Positions 8,536 to 17,460 of a DNA stretch of 51,226 nt are shown here, one piece after another. The notes beneath the pieces were generated by a model. The model was given only the letters and a program-made list of their open reading frames with translations, ran no database searches and had not been told where the DNA came from. This DNA comes from Lachnospiraceae bacterium (GTDB taxonomy: Bacteria; Bacillota; Clostridia; Lachnospirales; Lachnospiraceae): the NCBI GenBank assembly GCA_017436305.1, contig JAFSDJ010000106.1, positions 1-51,226 on the forward strand, written 5' to 3'. The position numbers were made by a program, and so were the translations under genes. Numbering within the stretch: position 1 is the stretch's first letter; the number at the start of each line of letters is the position of its first letter.

Positions 8536-8622
8536 GCCCCAGCCCCACTTAGGCAATTTCTTCACAACCTATAACATCCGCCCACAAGGTTTGCTCAGAA
8601 ACAGCCTAAGAAGGGCTGGGGC
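8536..8622. repeat. Long GC-rich inverted repeat, function unknown
   Basis: Two 19-base arms (8536-8554 and 8604-8622) are complementary at all but two central positions and enclose 49 bases. The arms contain GCCCCAGCCC and its complement and are far more GC-rich than the surrounding DNA. There is no T run directly after either arm, so it is not a standard terminator. It could be a structured small RNA, a cis-regulatory leader for the rRNA pseudouridine synthase downstream, or a dispersed palindromic element. The remaining bases of the 377-bp spacer show no gene. Confidence 0.7.
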
Positions 8623-8755
8623 TGATTGTTGCTTGGTTTTTCACTTGGTTTTTCCGAGAGGCTCAGGGTATGGATAAATCTTTGATAATGTGCTATACTT
8701 TACTGCGTGTGTTGGCAATTTCAGTTGAGTAAAAAAGGATTGTTAAAAAAGAAGT

Positions 8756-9481
8756 ATGGAAGAGAAGAAAGTACGTATTAATAAATATATAGCAGAAGCC
8801 GGTATTTGTTCCAGACGTGAAGCGGATAAGTGGATTGACAAGGGGCAGGTAACCATTAATGGTAAAGTTGCATCTATGGGTGACCGGGTTTGCAGTAAGG
8901 ATAAGGTAACGGTTTGTGGCAAGCCTGTAGGCAGTAAAAATGAAAAGGTTGTCCTTGCTTTTTATAAGCCCATTGGAATCACCTGCACGGAAAAGGATAA
9001 GTTTGCAGAGAAAAATATTGTTGAATACGTAAATTATCCCATTCGCGTTACTTACGCCGGGAGACTGGATAAAGATTCCGAAGGATTAATTCTTTTAACC
9101 AATGACGGGGAGCTGATTCAGAAGCTTATGAAGGGTGCCGCAAAGCATGAAAAGGAGTATGTAGTAAAGGTAAAAAAAGAGCTGGCAGATTCCTTTTTAG
9201 AAAATATGGCAAAGGGTGTTTACTTAAAAGAGTTAGACCAGACTACCAGACCTTGTGAAGTGGAAAAAATAGGAAAATATACGTTTCGTATTATTTTATC
9301 ACAGGGATTAAATAGGCAAATCAGACGCATGTGTAAGGAACTTGGAAATGAAGTGGCATCCTTAAAGCGGGTGCGGATTATGAATATAGAATTGGGAAAT
9401 CTTCCTTATGGAAAATGGAGACAGGTTAGCGGCAGCGAACTGGAAACGTTGTATGAAAGTGTGGGAATGAAACTTTCCTAA
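8756..9481 (+). CDS. rluF: 23S rRNA pseudouridine synthase (RluF/RluB type)
   Basis: A 241-residue RNA-modifying enzyme. The N-terminal S4 RNA-binding domain (residues about 5-55, RINKYIAEAGICSRREAD) is followed by the RsuA-family catalytic domain. That domain includes YAGRLDKDSEG with catalytic Asp105 and, further on, LNRQIRRMCKELG. The latter motif with NRQIRRMC is usual for RluF and RluB, which modify position 2604 or 2605 of 23S rRNA. RluF is the best guess on length and motif pattern, but the exact uridine cannot be established from sequence alone. Confidence 0.87.
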   Translation: MEEKKVRINKYIAEAGICSRREADKWIDKGQVTINGKVASMGDRVCSKDKVTVCGKPVGSKNEKVVLAFYKPIGITCTEKDKFAEKNIVEYVNYPIRVTYAGRLDKDSEGLILLTNDGELIQKLMKGAAKHEKEYVVKVKKELADSFLENMAKGVYLKELDQTTRPCEVEKIGKYTFRIILSQGLNRQIRRMCKELGNEVASLKRVRIMNIELGNLPYGKWRQVSGSELETLYESVGMKLS

Positions 9482-9596
9482 ATCGTAGATATGGAGAAAT
9501 TTCGCCTAACTTTCCTATATGTAGAAAGCTAAAATGAAAAATGATATAAATTGCATATAATGTATGCAGAAAAACATAAAAACAGAGGGTATCATT

Positions 9597-11570
9597 ATGA
9601 ATCAGATAGAAAGAATGAAAGAACTAATAGACATATTAAATAAAGCATCCAAAGCATATTACGCGGAAGATAGAGAAATCATGAGCAATTATGAATATGA
9701 TGCCCTTTATGACGAACTGGTTGCTTTAGAAAAAGAGACAAACACCACTTTAGCAGGAAGTCCTACCGTTACAGTAGGTTATGAAGCAGTGGATGAGCTT
9801 CCAAAAGAACGTCATGAAAGTCCCATGCTTTCTTTAGCCAAAACAAAAGAGAGAGAAGAATTAAGAGACTGGCTTCAGGGAAAAGAAGCAATGTTATCTT
9901 GGAAGTTAGACGGTTTAACCATAGTTTTGACCTATTCCGGGGGAAAGCTTTTAAAAGCTGTTACAAGGGGCAATGGAGAGGTTGGCGAAGTTATTACAAA
10001 CAATGCTAAAACTTTTGTAAACCTTCCATTGCAGATACCATTTAAAGGGGAACTGATACTGCGTGGAGAGGCAGTTATTACTTATTCTGATTTTGAAAAA
10101 ATCAATGCCCAAATTCCGGAAACCGAAGCAAAGTATAAAAATCCAAGAAACTTATGCAGTGGTTCTGTAAGACAGTTGAACAATGAAATTACAGCCAAAA
10201 GGAAAGTACGCTTTGTTGCTTTTTCTTTAGTAACCTGCAAAGAAATAGAAGCCATGGAAGGGCAAATGCCGGATTTTGAAAATTCCAGAGAAAAGCAGTT
10301 TGAATTTTTACAAAAGCAGGGATTTGAAGTAGTAGAATCCAAAATAGTGAAGGAAGACACCATTTTAGAGGCTATAGAATATTTTGCCAATAAAATTGAA
10401 ACCTACGATGTGCCATCTGATGGGTTAGTCCTTGCTTACTGCGATTTAGAATACGGTAAATCTTTAGGAAGAACGTCAAAATTTCCGAGAGATTCCATTG
10501 CTTTTAAATGGGCAGACGAAATCAGGGAGACTATCTTAAAGGAAATCGAATGGAGTCCAAGCCGTACGGGCCTTATTAATCCGGTAGCCATTTTCGAACC
10601 GGTTGAATTGGAAGGAACTACCGTAAGCCGTGCAAGTGTTCATAATATCAGCATTATGAAAGGCCTTGAGCTTGGAATTGGAGATAAAATTACCGTTTAT
10701 AAAGCCAATATGATTATTCCACAAATAGCAGAAAATCTTACAAGAAGCGGTGTAAAAGACATTCCCGAATATTGCCCGGCTTGTGGAGGGAAAACTCATA
10801 TTCAGAAAGTAAATGAAGTGGAAGTATTAACCTGTACTAATGCAGAATGTCAGGCAAAGAAGATTAAAGCCTTTACTTTATTTGTAAGTCGCGATGCTTT
10901 AAATATTGACGGCTTATCTGAGGCTACTTTAGAGAAATTTATAGGAAAAGGATTTATTCACAGCTTTTCTGATATGTTCCATTTAGACAGGTATAAAGAT
11001 GAAATTACCCGGATGGAAGGCTTTGGAGAAAAGTCCTACCGGAACTTAATGGACAGTATTGAAAAAGCAAGAATAACCACACTGCCCAAATTAATTTACG
11101 GACTGGGGATTACCGGAATCGGACTTGCCAATGCAAAGGTCATCTGCAAATATTATGACTATGATATAGAAGCCATGAAAAAGGCAGAGAAAGAAGAATT
11201 AAGCGAAATTGATGGTATTGGAGAGGTGTTAGGTGCCGCTTTTTCTGATTACTTTAAAAAAGAAGAAAATCTGGAAAATCTGGATAAGCTTCTTAAGGAA
11301 TTAGAGATAGAAAAGCAGCCTGCTAATGAAGCAAATCAAAATCTTACAGGATTGGTTTTTGTTATTACAGGTTCTGTGGAACATTTTGCTAACCGGAATG
11401 AAATTAAGGAATTGATAGAGGAAAGAGGGGGAAAAGTAACCGGAAGTGTTACAAGTAAAACCTCCTACTTAATCAACAATGATATTACCTCTAATTCCGG
11501 CAAAAATAAAAAGGCAAAAGAGCTTGAGATTCCAATTATTTCAGAGGAAGATTTTTTGAAAATGTTATAA
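9597..11570 (+). CDS. ligA: NAD-dependent DNA ligase
   Basis: A 657-residue enzyme that seals nicks in DNA during replication and repair using NAD+. Domains in order are Ia (residues 1-60), the nucleotidyltransferase domain with active-site Lys103 in the KLDG motif, an OB fold, a four-cysteine zinc finger (CPACGGKT, then CTNAECQAKK), helix-hairpin-helix repeats, and a C-terminal BRCT domain starting near residue 580. The start at 9597 follows GAGGG at a proper distance. The upstream ATG at 9564 lacks a ribosome site. All expected domains are present. Confidence 0.95.
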   Translation: MNQIERMKELIDILNKASKAYYAEDREIMSNYEYDALYDELVALEKETNTTLAGSPTVTVGYEAVDELPKERHESPMLSLAKTKEREELRDWLQGKEAMLSWKLDGLTIVLTYSGGKLLKAVTRGNGEVGEVITNNAKTFVNLPLQIPFKGELILRGEAVITYSDFEKINAQIPETEAKYKNPRNLCSGSVRQLNNEITAKRKVRFVAFSLVTCKEIEAMEGQMPDFENSREKQFEFLQKQGFEVVESKIVKEDTILEAIEYFANKIETYDVPSDGLVLAYCDLEYGKSLGRTSKFPRDSIAFKWADEIRETILKEIEWSPSRTGLINPVAIFEPVELEGTTVSRASVHNISIMKGLELGIGDKITVYKANMIIPQIAENLTRSGVKDIPEYCPACGGKTHIQKVNEVEVLTCTNAECQAKKIKAFTLFVSRDALNIDGLSEATLEKFIGKGFIHSFSDMFHLDRYKDEITRMEGFGEKSYRNLMDSIEKARITTLPKLIYGLGITGIGLANAKVICKYYDYDIEAMKKAEKEELSEIDGIGEVLGAAFSDYFKKEENLENLDKLLKELEIEKQPANEANQNLTGLVFVITGSVEHFANRNEIKELIEERGGKVTGSVTSKTSYLINNDITSNSGKNKKAKELEIPIISEEDFLKML

Positions 11571-11635
11571 GACTTAATCGTTTAAAAGAAGTTGAAAAAT
11601 ATAGAAAGATAAAATAAGTAAGGAAGTGATTTATC

Positions 11636-12541
11636 ATGCCAATTAAGACTCAAAGTGACTTACCGGCAAAGGAAATACTAGAAAATGAAAATATATTTGT
11701 AATGGATGAGTTTCGTGCCCTCCATCAGGATATACGTCCACTTCAGATTTGCATTTTAAATCTGATGCCGTTAAAAGAAGAAACAGAATTACAGCTTCTT
11801 CGGGCTTTATCCAACACACCATTGCAGGTTGATGTAAGCTTTATGCATATGTCTTCCCATGTGTCGCAAAATACATCTATGAATCATTTAAATAAGTTCT
11901 ACAACTCTTTTGAGGAGTTAAAGGATAATTCTTACGACGGTCTTATTATTACCGGGGCCCCGGTGGAACAGATGGATTTTGAGCAGGTAGATTACTGGGA
12001 TGAATTATGTGAAATCATGGACTGGAGCAAAGAAAATGTTACATCCACCTTACACATCTGCTGGGGAGCCCAGGCAGGATTATATCATTATTATGGACTA
12101 AAAAAAGAGCTGCTTCCAAAGAAATTATTCGGTGTATATGAGCATAAAGTCAGCAACCGGAAAATTCCTTTGGTCAGAGGATTTGATGATTATTTTATGG
12201 CACCTCACAGCAGGCATACGACTGTTAGTGCAAAGGCAATTCACGAACAGCCTGAGTTAACTGTTTTGGCAGAATCAGAAGAAGCCGGCGTATTTCTTGC
12301 CATAGCAGAAGGGGGTAAAAAAATCTTTGTAATGGGCCATCCGGAATATGACAGAGTTACCTTGAAAAATGAGTATGAGAGAGACTTAAAGAAAGGTCTT
12401 CCTATCGAAATGCCAAAGAACTATTTCCCGGATGATAATCCGGAAAACAGACCTCATTTGCAGTGGAGGGCTCATAGCAATAACCTTTATACGAACTGGC
12501 TGAATTATTACGTATATCAAGCCACACCGTATGAATTATAA
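11636..12541 (+). CDS. metA: Homoserine O-acetyltransferase (MetA/MetAA)
   Basis: A 301-residue enzyme acylating homoserine in the first committed step of methionine synthesis. Catalytic Cys142 (HICWGAQAG), His235 and Glu237 (GHPEYDR) are all present. Position 111 is Glu in the segment [12 protein letters not shown]. In the MetA family Glu at this position favours acetyl-CoA while Gly favours succinyl-CoA, so this is predicted to make O-acetylhomoserine despite the usual succinyltransferase name. Ribosome site AAGGAAGTGA. It is a single gene between its own spacer and a strong terminator. No SAM or T-box leader was seen in the short upstream gap. Confidence 0.93.
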   Translation: MPIKTQSDLPAKEILENENIFVMDEFRALHQDIRPLQICILNLMPLKEETELQLLRALSNTPLQVDVSFMHMSSHVSQNTSMNHLNKFYNSFEELKDNSYDGLIITGAPVEQMDFEQVDYWDELCEIMDWSKENVTSTLHICWGAQAGLYHYYGLKKELLPKKLFGVYEHKVSNRKIPLVRGFDDYFMAPHSRHTTVSAKAIHEQPELTVLAESEEAGVFLAIAEGGKKIFVMGHPEYDRVTLKNEYERDLKKGLPIEMPKNYFPDDNPENRPHLQWRAHSNNLYTNWLNYYVYQATPYEL

Positions 12542-12544
12542 GCG

Positions 12545-12581
12545 AATGCCTGAAAATAGAGATATTTTCGGGCATTTTTTT
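12545..12581 (+). terminator. Terminator after metA
   Basis: The stem ATGCCTGAAAATA pairs with TATTTTCGGGCAT and is followed by seven T residues, beginning only four bases after the metA stop codon. Confidence 0.9.
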
Positions 12582-12894
12582 GGATTGTCAATTAGAACAT
12601 ATGAGTTTGAAAATTATAAAAACTTGATATAGATTGATATATTCTGTAAACAAATGGAGACAAAATGGAGATTGTATCGCTGTATTTTTAATGTAAGAAA
12701 AGCAAGGATATAGGTTGTGCTTGAAAAAAGATGTAAAATAATATTGAACACTTAGTAGTAGTTAATTAGTGAAAAACAACAAAAATTAAGAGTAAATTCA
12801 AAAAAACTAGTAAAAAGATGCAATGAATGTTATAATGTAATCGTTAGAAATATATAAACTAAAATTAAAAGTAATAGTGAATGGGGGTTCTAAT
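12582..12894. other. AT-rich spacer without a gene
   Basis: About 310 bases of very AT-rich DNA with no supported reading frame. A TATAAT at 12831-12836 may be the -10 box for the chemoreceptor remnant downstream. No convincing -35 box and no sigma-28-type motility promoter was seen. Confidence 0.5.
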
Positions 12895-13486
12895 ATGAAT
12901 CAAAGTACGGATAATTTAGAAAGTGTCATAAGGATCTATAGTGACGCAGATGAGCGTAGGAAAAAAAGTTAATAAGACGGCATTAATTAGTATTACTGTT
13001 ATTGAAGTATTGTTGATTTTTGCTTTATTAGTTCAGACGTTTGCAGTGAAAACCAGTTATGGAAAAATGGGAATTTTAAGAACTGTTATATGGCAGTTTA
13101 AAGACTTATTGTTTAGTGGAAGTAATGTTGCGTTCATTAGTGTGGTTGTTAACTTTGAGATTATCATTGTTATTCATACAGTTGCTAAACTGTCAGAACG
13201 TTTTTCATATGATATGACTCAGTCTGTAAGAGATGAACAGAAAGCTCAGAGTAAAATGGTGGAAGATATTAATTCAAAGATTGGCAATCTTGTGGAATCA
13301 AATAATGGTATTATTGATAACATTCATCAGCTTTCAGCTTCCAGTGAACAAGTATCATCAAGTGCAAGAGAAGTTGAAGAGCACAGCTTGAAAAATAAAA
13401 CAGAAGCAGAGAAAGCAAAACACCTATTAAGTGAAGTTGGTGGACTTGTAGAAGAATTTGAAAAATATAAAAACAAGAATGATTAA
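12895..13486 (+). pseudogene. Shortened, frameshifted methyl-accepting chemotaxis protein
   Basis: An ATG at 12895 with a GGGGG ribosome site opens a frame reading MNQSTDNLESVIRIYSDADERRKK, which stops at 12970. The natural continuation (VNKTALISITVIEVLL, two membrane segments, then a coiled coil) lies in the +1 frame and is open to 13486. The join is a run of seven A residues at 12961-12967, and removing one A restores a single frame of about 196 residues. Even restored, the protein keeps only the membrane part and the two outer ends of the signalling coiled coil. The kinase-contact hairpin tip seen in the intact receptor at 15811 is missing. It is probably a decayed receptor. Slippage on the A run could still yield a short membrane protein. 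Confidence 0.72.
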
Positions 13487-13513
13487 AACTGAATAATTCT
13501 ACATAATAATGTT

Positions 13514-13547
13514 TAAAAGGTCTGCTATGCTTACAGCAGACCTTTTA
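13514..13547. terminator. Bidirectional terminator between convergent genes
   Basis: A 12-13 bp stem (AAAAGGTCTGCT with AGCAGACCTTTT) with A's on one side and T's on the other serves both the chemoreceptor remnant (+) and the response regulator gene (-). Confidence 0.88.
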
Positions 13548-13558
13548 TTATGGAATTT

Positions 13559-14284
13559 TCATTCCTTACGTCCTTTCATGGAAATATCAAATTTCATAAA
13601 AGCAGATTTTAGAGAGGTCCATTTTCTTCTGGATACGGGTATTTTTTCGCCATTTGAAAGCAGAATAGAGTGATCTTTTAGCTGTTCAATGGCATTTAAA
13701 TTAACCAGATATTTCTTGTGGCATCGAAAGAAAAAATTAGGAGAGTTTTTTTTCTCCCATTGTAAAAGGCTCTCATCTAAAAAGTAGGTAGTTTCAAAAG
13801 TTTTTAATTCACTTCCATTTGTGGAAGCAGCGAAATATAAGATGTCCTGTATAGGAATCTTATGGGTTTTCCCACGGCGAAAGAGTATAACAGATATGTA
13901 TAGGTTAAGTTCGTCTAAACAGTCATTCAGATTCTCATATAATTCATCCTTAGTAAATGGTTTTGTCATAAAACGAAAGACCTTTGCTATATAGCCTTCC
14001 TTATACCGGGTTTCGTAGGCTGTTAGGATTAAAACCAGACTATGAGGAAAATCTTCATGGATTCGGGTTGCCCATAAAATACCATCTTCATTTTCATATC
14101 CGAAATCAAGATCCATAAAAACAATATCTACGGTTTCTTCAGTCATATACTGATAAAGGGCAGAAGGCAAGGAAAAGTATAAAACGTGAATGTCCAGCGC
14201 CTTTTCTTCCTTATAATGTAACAATAAATCCTCCAAATCTCCGGTGGTAGATTTTTTGTCATCGCAAATTGCAATTTGTATCAT
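13559..14284 (-). CDS. LytTR family response regulator (AgrA-like)
   Basis: A 241-residue two-component regulator. The receiver domain (residues 1-120) carries the acidic pair in ICDDK, the phospho-acceptor Asp58 (VFMDLD) and the conserved Lys near residue 108 (MTKPF). The C-terminal LytTR DNA-binding domain (about 135-235) shows the family pattern FFRCHKKYLVNL and IPVSRRK. It follows the kinase gene by 39 bases in the same operon. LytTR regulators bind pairs of direct repeats spaced 21 bp apart, and such a pair lies in the spacer upstream of the operon (15607-15636). The likely targets are this operon and the divergent chemoreceptor. Confidence 0.94.
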   Translation of the reverse strand: MIQIAICDDKKSTTGDLEDLLLHYKEEKALDIHVLYFSLPSALYQYMTEETVDIVFMDLDFGYENEDGILWATRIHEDFPHSLVLILTAYETRYKEGYIAKVFRFMTKPFTKDELYENLNDCLDELNLYISVILFRRGKTHKIPIQDILYFAASTNGSELKTFETTYFLDESLLQWEKKNSPNFFFRCHKKYLVNLNAIEQLKDHSILLSNGEKIPVSRRKWTSLKSAFMKFDISMKGRKE

Positions 14285-14323
14285 TGGTTTTTTCCTTTCA
14301 GTTTTTTTCTAACAGATAATTAT

Positions 14324-15532
14324 TTACAGAGGAAGATAAACAATGGTTTTTATTTTATCATCTTCTTTTGTTTGCTCAAATTCTCCATTGTATTTTTCGC
14401 ATATGTCTTTCATTTTGTGCATGCCATAGCCATGATTACGGTCTAAGGTATGAGAGCTTTTTAATTTTTTTGATATGGCATATCCATCGGGAATGGAGTT
14501 GGTGATACAAATGGAAAAAAATTTGGCTCCATAATTAAAACGTAGGGATAGCTGTGCTGTTTCTTTTTTATCACATTGGTTTGCAGCCTGAATAGCATTG
14601 GATAACATATTACTAAACAATGTGCAAAGATCAATGGAAGAAACTGTGTTGATTTCCATAAGTCGTCCGGTTACAAGTAGATTCACGTGAGGACTTAGTT
14701 TATTTGGAATGTCATAATTTAAGATAGAATCAACAATGAGATTTCCTGAAAAATACAACTTCTCCTGGAAAGAAAAAGAATTATTTAATTCGGTAAAGTA
14801 ATTGGATAATTCTTCGTAATTTTCATTTTTCAATAAGTGTTCCATTCCCAGAAAGTGTCCCTTAATATCATGGCGAAACTTTCTAAGTTCTTTATCCATC
14901 AAGTCACAACTTTGATAGTATTCTAACTGTTTTTCCACCAGATACATATTTTCAAATTCCTGTTCCTGCTCCTGCATTAAAAAACGTTCTACAAAATAAG
15001 TAATAAATAAAAAAGAAATAGCTGTAAGAGCATAAACTTCTATTCGATATGCTGTAAGCTCTATCCGGGCCGAAGGGTTGGTAGGCATCAGCTGCTCGTA
15101 GTGGTATCGATGGGCTATAAAAAGGGAAATGGTATAGCCTGCTATGTGGGTAAACATCAGCTTTGTATCAAATAAAAAAGCAACAATTCCCATAAAAATA
15201 AAACTACAGCTCCAAGCATTAGTAGTAGGGAAAAAATTCATAATACAATTGTACTGTATAAAAAGAGAAATCGTAACAAAAACCTTTATCCGAAAAATAT
15301 CTTTTTCGCTATAATAAGCAACCTTCTTTTTGTAATGGATAAAACAGAAGGATATACATAAGTACACAAGCTGGCTGAAATCAAATATAAAAACTAAAAA
15401 CCAGGGTGTATTAGGAAACCAGCCTACGGCTTTGCAAAACGTATAAGTCATACCGGCACAGATACAGTTTCCCGGAATAAGCAACAATACATAACGATAC
15501 ACATCATTCCAATATTTCTTTTGAATATTCAT
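14324..15532 (-). CDS. GHKL sensor histidine kinase with six-helix membrane sensor (AgrC-like)
   Basis: A 402-residue membrane kinase. Residues 12-185 form about six membrane segments. A coiled linker leads to the phospho-acceptor His221 (FRHDIKGH), the N box with Asn308 and Asn312 (FSNMLSNAIQAAN) and the G box HGYGMHKM (367-374). The absence of a classic D box is normal for this class. The sensor domain aligns almost without gaps with the chemoreceptor encoded divergently at 15811. Examples are GWFPNTPW (37-44) against [13 protein letters not shown] against IIQWN, and SLFIAHRYHYEQLMP against [16 protein letters not shown] ribosome site AAGGAG precedes the start. The signal is unknown. No AgrB/AgrD-like peptide genes are adjacent. 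Confidence 0.93.
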   Translation of the reverse strand: MNIQKKYWNDVYRYVLLLIPGNCICAGMTYTFCKAVGWFPNTPWFLVFIFDFSQLVYLCISFCFIHYKKKVAYYSEKDIFRIKVFVTISLFIQYNCIMNFFPTTNAWSCSFIFMGIVAFLFDTKLMFTHIAGYTISLFIAHRYHYEQLMPTNPSARIELTAYRIEVYALTAISFLFITYFVERFLMQEQEQEFENMYLVEKQLEYYQSCDLMDKELRKFRHDIKGHFLGMEHLLKNENYEELSNYFTELNNSFSFQEKLYFSGNLIVDSILNYDIPNKLSPHVNLLVTGRLMEINTVSSIDLCTLFSNMLSNAIQAANQCDKKETAQLSLRFNYGAKFFSICITNSIPDGYAISKKLKSSHTLDRNHGYGMHKMKDICEKYNGEFEQTKEDDKIKTIVYLPL

Positions 15533-15606
15533 AAAAAATTCACTCCTTATCTTTCTATTTTACATGGATAAAAAGTTTTGGCAAGTTTTATATTTAGTAC
15601 TAATGT

Positions 15607-15636
15607 ACCGTTAAACAAGAAAAAACGACCGTTTAG
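15607..15636. promoter_or_regulatory. LytTR operator: two direct repeats with 21-bp period
   Basis: ACCGTTAAA (15607-15615) and ACCGTTTAG (15628-15636) are direct repeats separated by 12 bases. This is the arrangement bound by AgrA-type LytTR proteins (nine-base sites, 12-base spacer, same face of the helix). The pair lies between the kinase operon and the chemoreceptor gene, about 10 bases upstream of where the chemoreceptor -35 box should be. The first repeat also overlaps the region where a -35 box of the kinase promoter would fall. Confidence 0.75.
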
Positions 15637-15669
15637 CAAACAAAAACAACCAAAACTATATGGAATATG

Positions 15670-15675
15670 TATAAT
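15670..15675 (+). promoter_or_regulatory. -10 box of the chemoreceptor promoter
   Basis: A perfect TATAAT lies 141 bases before the chemoreceptor start. At the expected distance upstream (about 15647-15652) there is no recognisable -35 box. That fits a promoter needing an activator, here the LytTR regulator bound at 15607-15636. Confidence 0.6.
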
Positions 15676-15710
15676 TAGTACCATACAAATATGTGTAGTG
15701 TAAAGAAACC

Positions 15711-15745
15711 AATTGTTACTTGTCAGGTTGTGGACAGTAACAATT
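15711..15745 (+). promoter_or_regulatory. Perfect inverted repeat in the chemoreceptor leader
   Basis: AATTGTTACT (15711-15720) and AGTAACAATT (15736-15745) form a perfect 10-bp stem with a 15-base loop. It lies in the roughly 130-base untranslated leader of the chemoreceptor gene. It may be an RNA hairpin or a second operator. It has no T run and is not a terminator. Confidence 0.55.
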
Positions 15746-15810
15746 TCGGGAATGCATTAAGAGGTATTATTTTCCGGAATTATTGTAAAATCGAAATGGA
15801 GGTATATTTT

Positions 15811-17355
15811 ATGGGAAGAAAGAAAACAGCAGTTGAGGTATATTTATCAGCTGTATTTAAATGGGGGCTTATTATACTGGTGAGTGCATGTATGTGTGCC
15901 ACGGTGATGTTTAACACGGAAAAGATATTTGGACTTTATCCGGATGTGCCATGGATTTCCACAATTTTATTTGCGGTTATGGATATAAGTTTTTTTGTGG
16001 CAGCACTTTTTATTGTAAAAACATCCTTTGATGAAGATGGATATTTAAAAGAGGGAAAAATAAAAGTTGGAAAATTATTTTCAGCAATTGTCCTGATTAT
16101 ACAGTGGAATTATATATTGTATATGATACCATCAAGAACCTTTTGGGGATTTTTGTTTTTCTTTTTAATTCTTATGGCATTTTTCCTTGATATTAAAATG
16201 TTACTGGCAAGCGGTCTGGCCTGTATGGTTTCTTTGTTTATTGCATGGGCAATACATGGAACTTACCTTTTACCGGTAAAGGATGAATTATTTGTTGGGG
16301 ATATTTTAATGTGTATTGTGGCACTTGTATTATCTTTAACCGGATTAACAATTTTTGTGTTTTTTGTGTCCCACTTTTTAGTAAATGCTAAAAAAGATGA
16401 ATTAGAAAAGAACAATGAGCATGTTATGAGTGTTCTGAATTCCGTAGAAGCTTTGTCAGAAAGATTATATGATGCAGGTCTGGTACTTTCCAGGGTTTCT
16501 GAAAATGAAAGTGCTTCAGCCCAGGAGCTGGCGGCTACCAGTGAGCAATTAGTAGAAAACAGCAATGAACTCAGTTTAAAGACAGAAGAGAGTGTATCAA
16601 ATCTTAGTGAGTTAAGTGAATGGGAGAGTGTAGTTGCAGGTAATGTAGAAAAAGTAGAGACAACTTCTAAAGACTTACTTCATAAGTCCAGAGAAAATGA
16701 GAGACTTTTAAATGATTTACATACAATTAACAGTGAAGTATCTGAGTCCATGCAAGCTACAACTGATATAGCTGCAAAACTGTCAAACGCAGTAGAAGAA
16801 ATTGGTGTTACATTAAAACTTATCAGCGATATTTCTTCTTCTACCAATTTGTTGGCTTTAAATGCTTCTATTGAAGCGGCAAGGGCCGGAGAGGCAGGAA
16901 GAGGCTTTGCGGTTGTTGCAACAGAAGTAGGAAATCTTGCCAATAGTACCCAGGAAACATTAAAAGAAGTAGAAAACGTTATTGAACGGGTGCAAAATAA
17001 TGTACGTGAAATTACTGCACAGGTTTTAGAAAATTCTTCAAAGCTAAGTATACAAAATGAATATTTTGCCAATGTATTTAATAGTATGCAGGATATGACA
17101 GGGCTACTGGATATTTCTGTTGGCGCAATTGATACAATGGGAGAAGCACATAGCAAACAGGCACAGGTTATTAAAAAGACAGTAGCCATTAATCAGGATA
17201 TAGCAAGTAGTATTAAGGATGAAATTGAACGGTTTAATTCTATTAATTCCATGGCTGAAAGTAATGCAAATGATACTGCGGAGGTTGCAAACCAGGCGGG
17301 TGTAATTAATGGTATGGTAGATGAAATGAGTAAATTATTAAAACGTGAGGAATAA
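15811..17355 (+). CDS. Methyl-accepting chemotaxis protein sharing the kinase's sensor domain
   Basis: A 514-residue chemoreceptor. Six membrane segments (residues about 15-190) form an integral sensor with no large extracellular domain. A cytoplasmic coiled coil follows with no clear HAMP domain. The conserved kinase-contact tip reads [20 protein letters not shown] near residues 350-370, as in canonical receptors. The sensor is homologous to that of the divergent kinase at 14324-15532. The start at 15811 follows GGAGG, and the longer frame from 15691 would add 40 polar residues without a ribosome site. Regulation by the neighbouring LytTR protein is suggested by the operator and activator-dependent promoter upstream. 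Confidence 0.93.
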   Translation: MGRKKTAVEVYLSAVFKWGLIILVSACMCATVMFNTEKIFGLYPDVPWISTILFAVMDISFFVAALFIVKTSFDEDGYLKEGKIKVGKLFSAIVLIIQWNYILYMIPSRTFWGFLFFFLILMAFFLDIKMLLASGLACMVSLFIAWAIHGTYLLPVKDELFVGDILMCIVALVLSLTGLTIFVFFVSHFLVNAKKDELEKNNEHVMSVLNSVEALSERLYDAGLVLSRVSENESASAQELAATSEQLVENSNELSLKTEESVSNLSELSEWESVVAGNVEKVETTSKDLLHKSRENERLLNDLHTINSEVSESMQATTDIAAKLSNAVEEIGVTLKLISDISSSTNLLALNASIEAARAGEAGRGFAVVATEVGNLANSTQETLKEVENVIERVQNNVREITAQVLENSSKLSIQNEYFANVFNSMQDMTGLLDISVGAIDTMGEAHSKQAQVIKKTVAINQDIASSIKDEIERFNSINSMAESNANDTAEVANQAGVINGMVDEMSKLLKREE

Positions 17356-17460
17356 AGTTTGGGGAACCCATACAATTCACTGTGAAATGAAAAGAAGAAA
17401 GGATAGCGTAATAGTATGGTGGAGAACACATTATAGTTGCCATACTAAATAAAAATGTTA

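Noticed and set aside
15691-15810. Longer N-terminus for the chemoreceptor starting at 15691
   Set aside because: The extra 40 codons have no ribosome site, include the hairpin leader, and would put polar residues ahead of the first helix. The start at 15811 has GGAGG.
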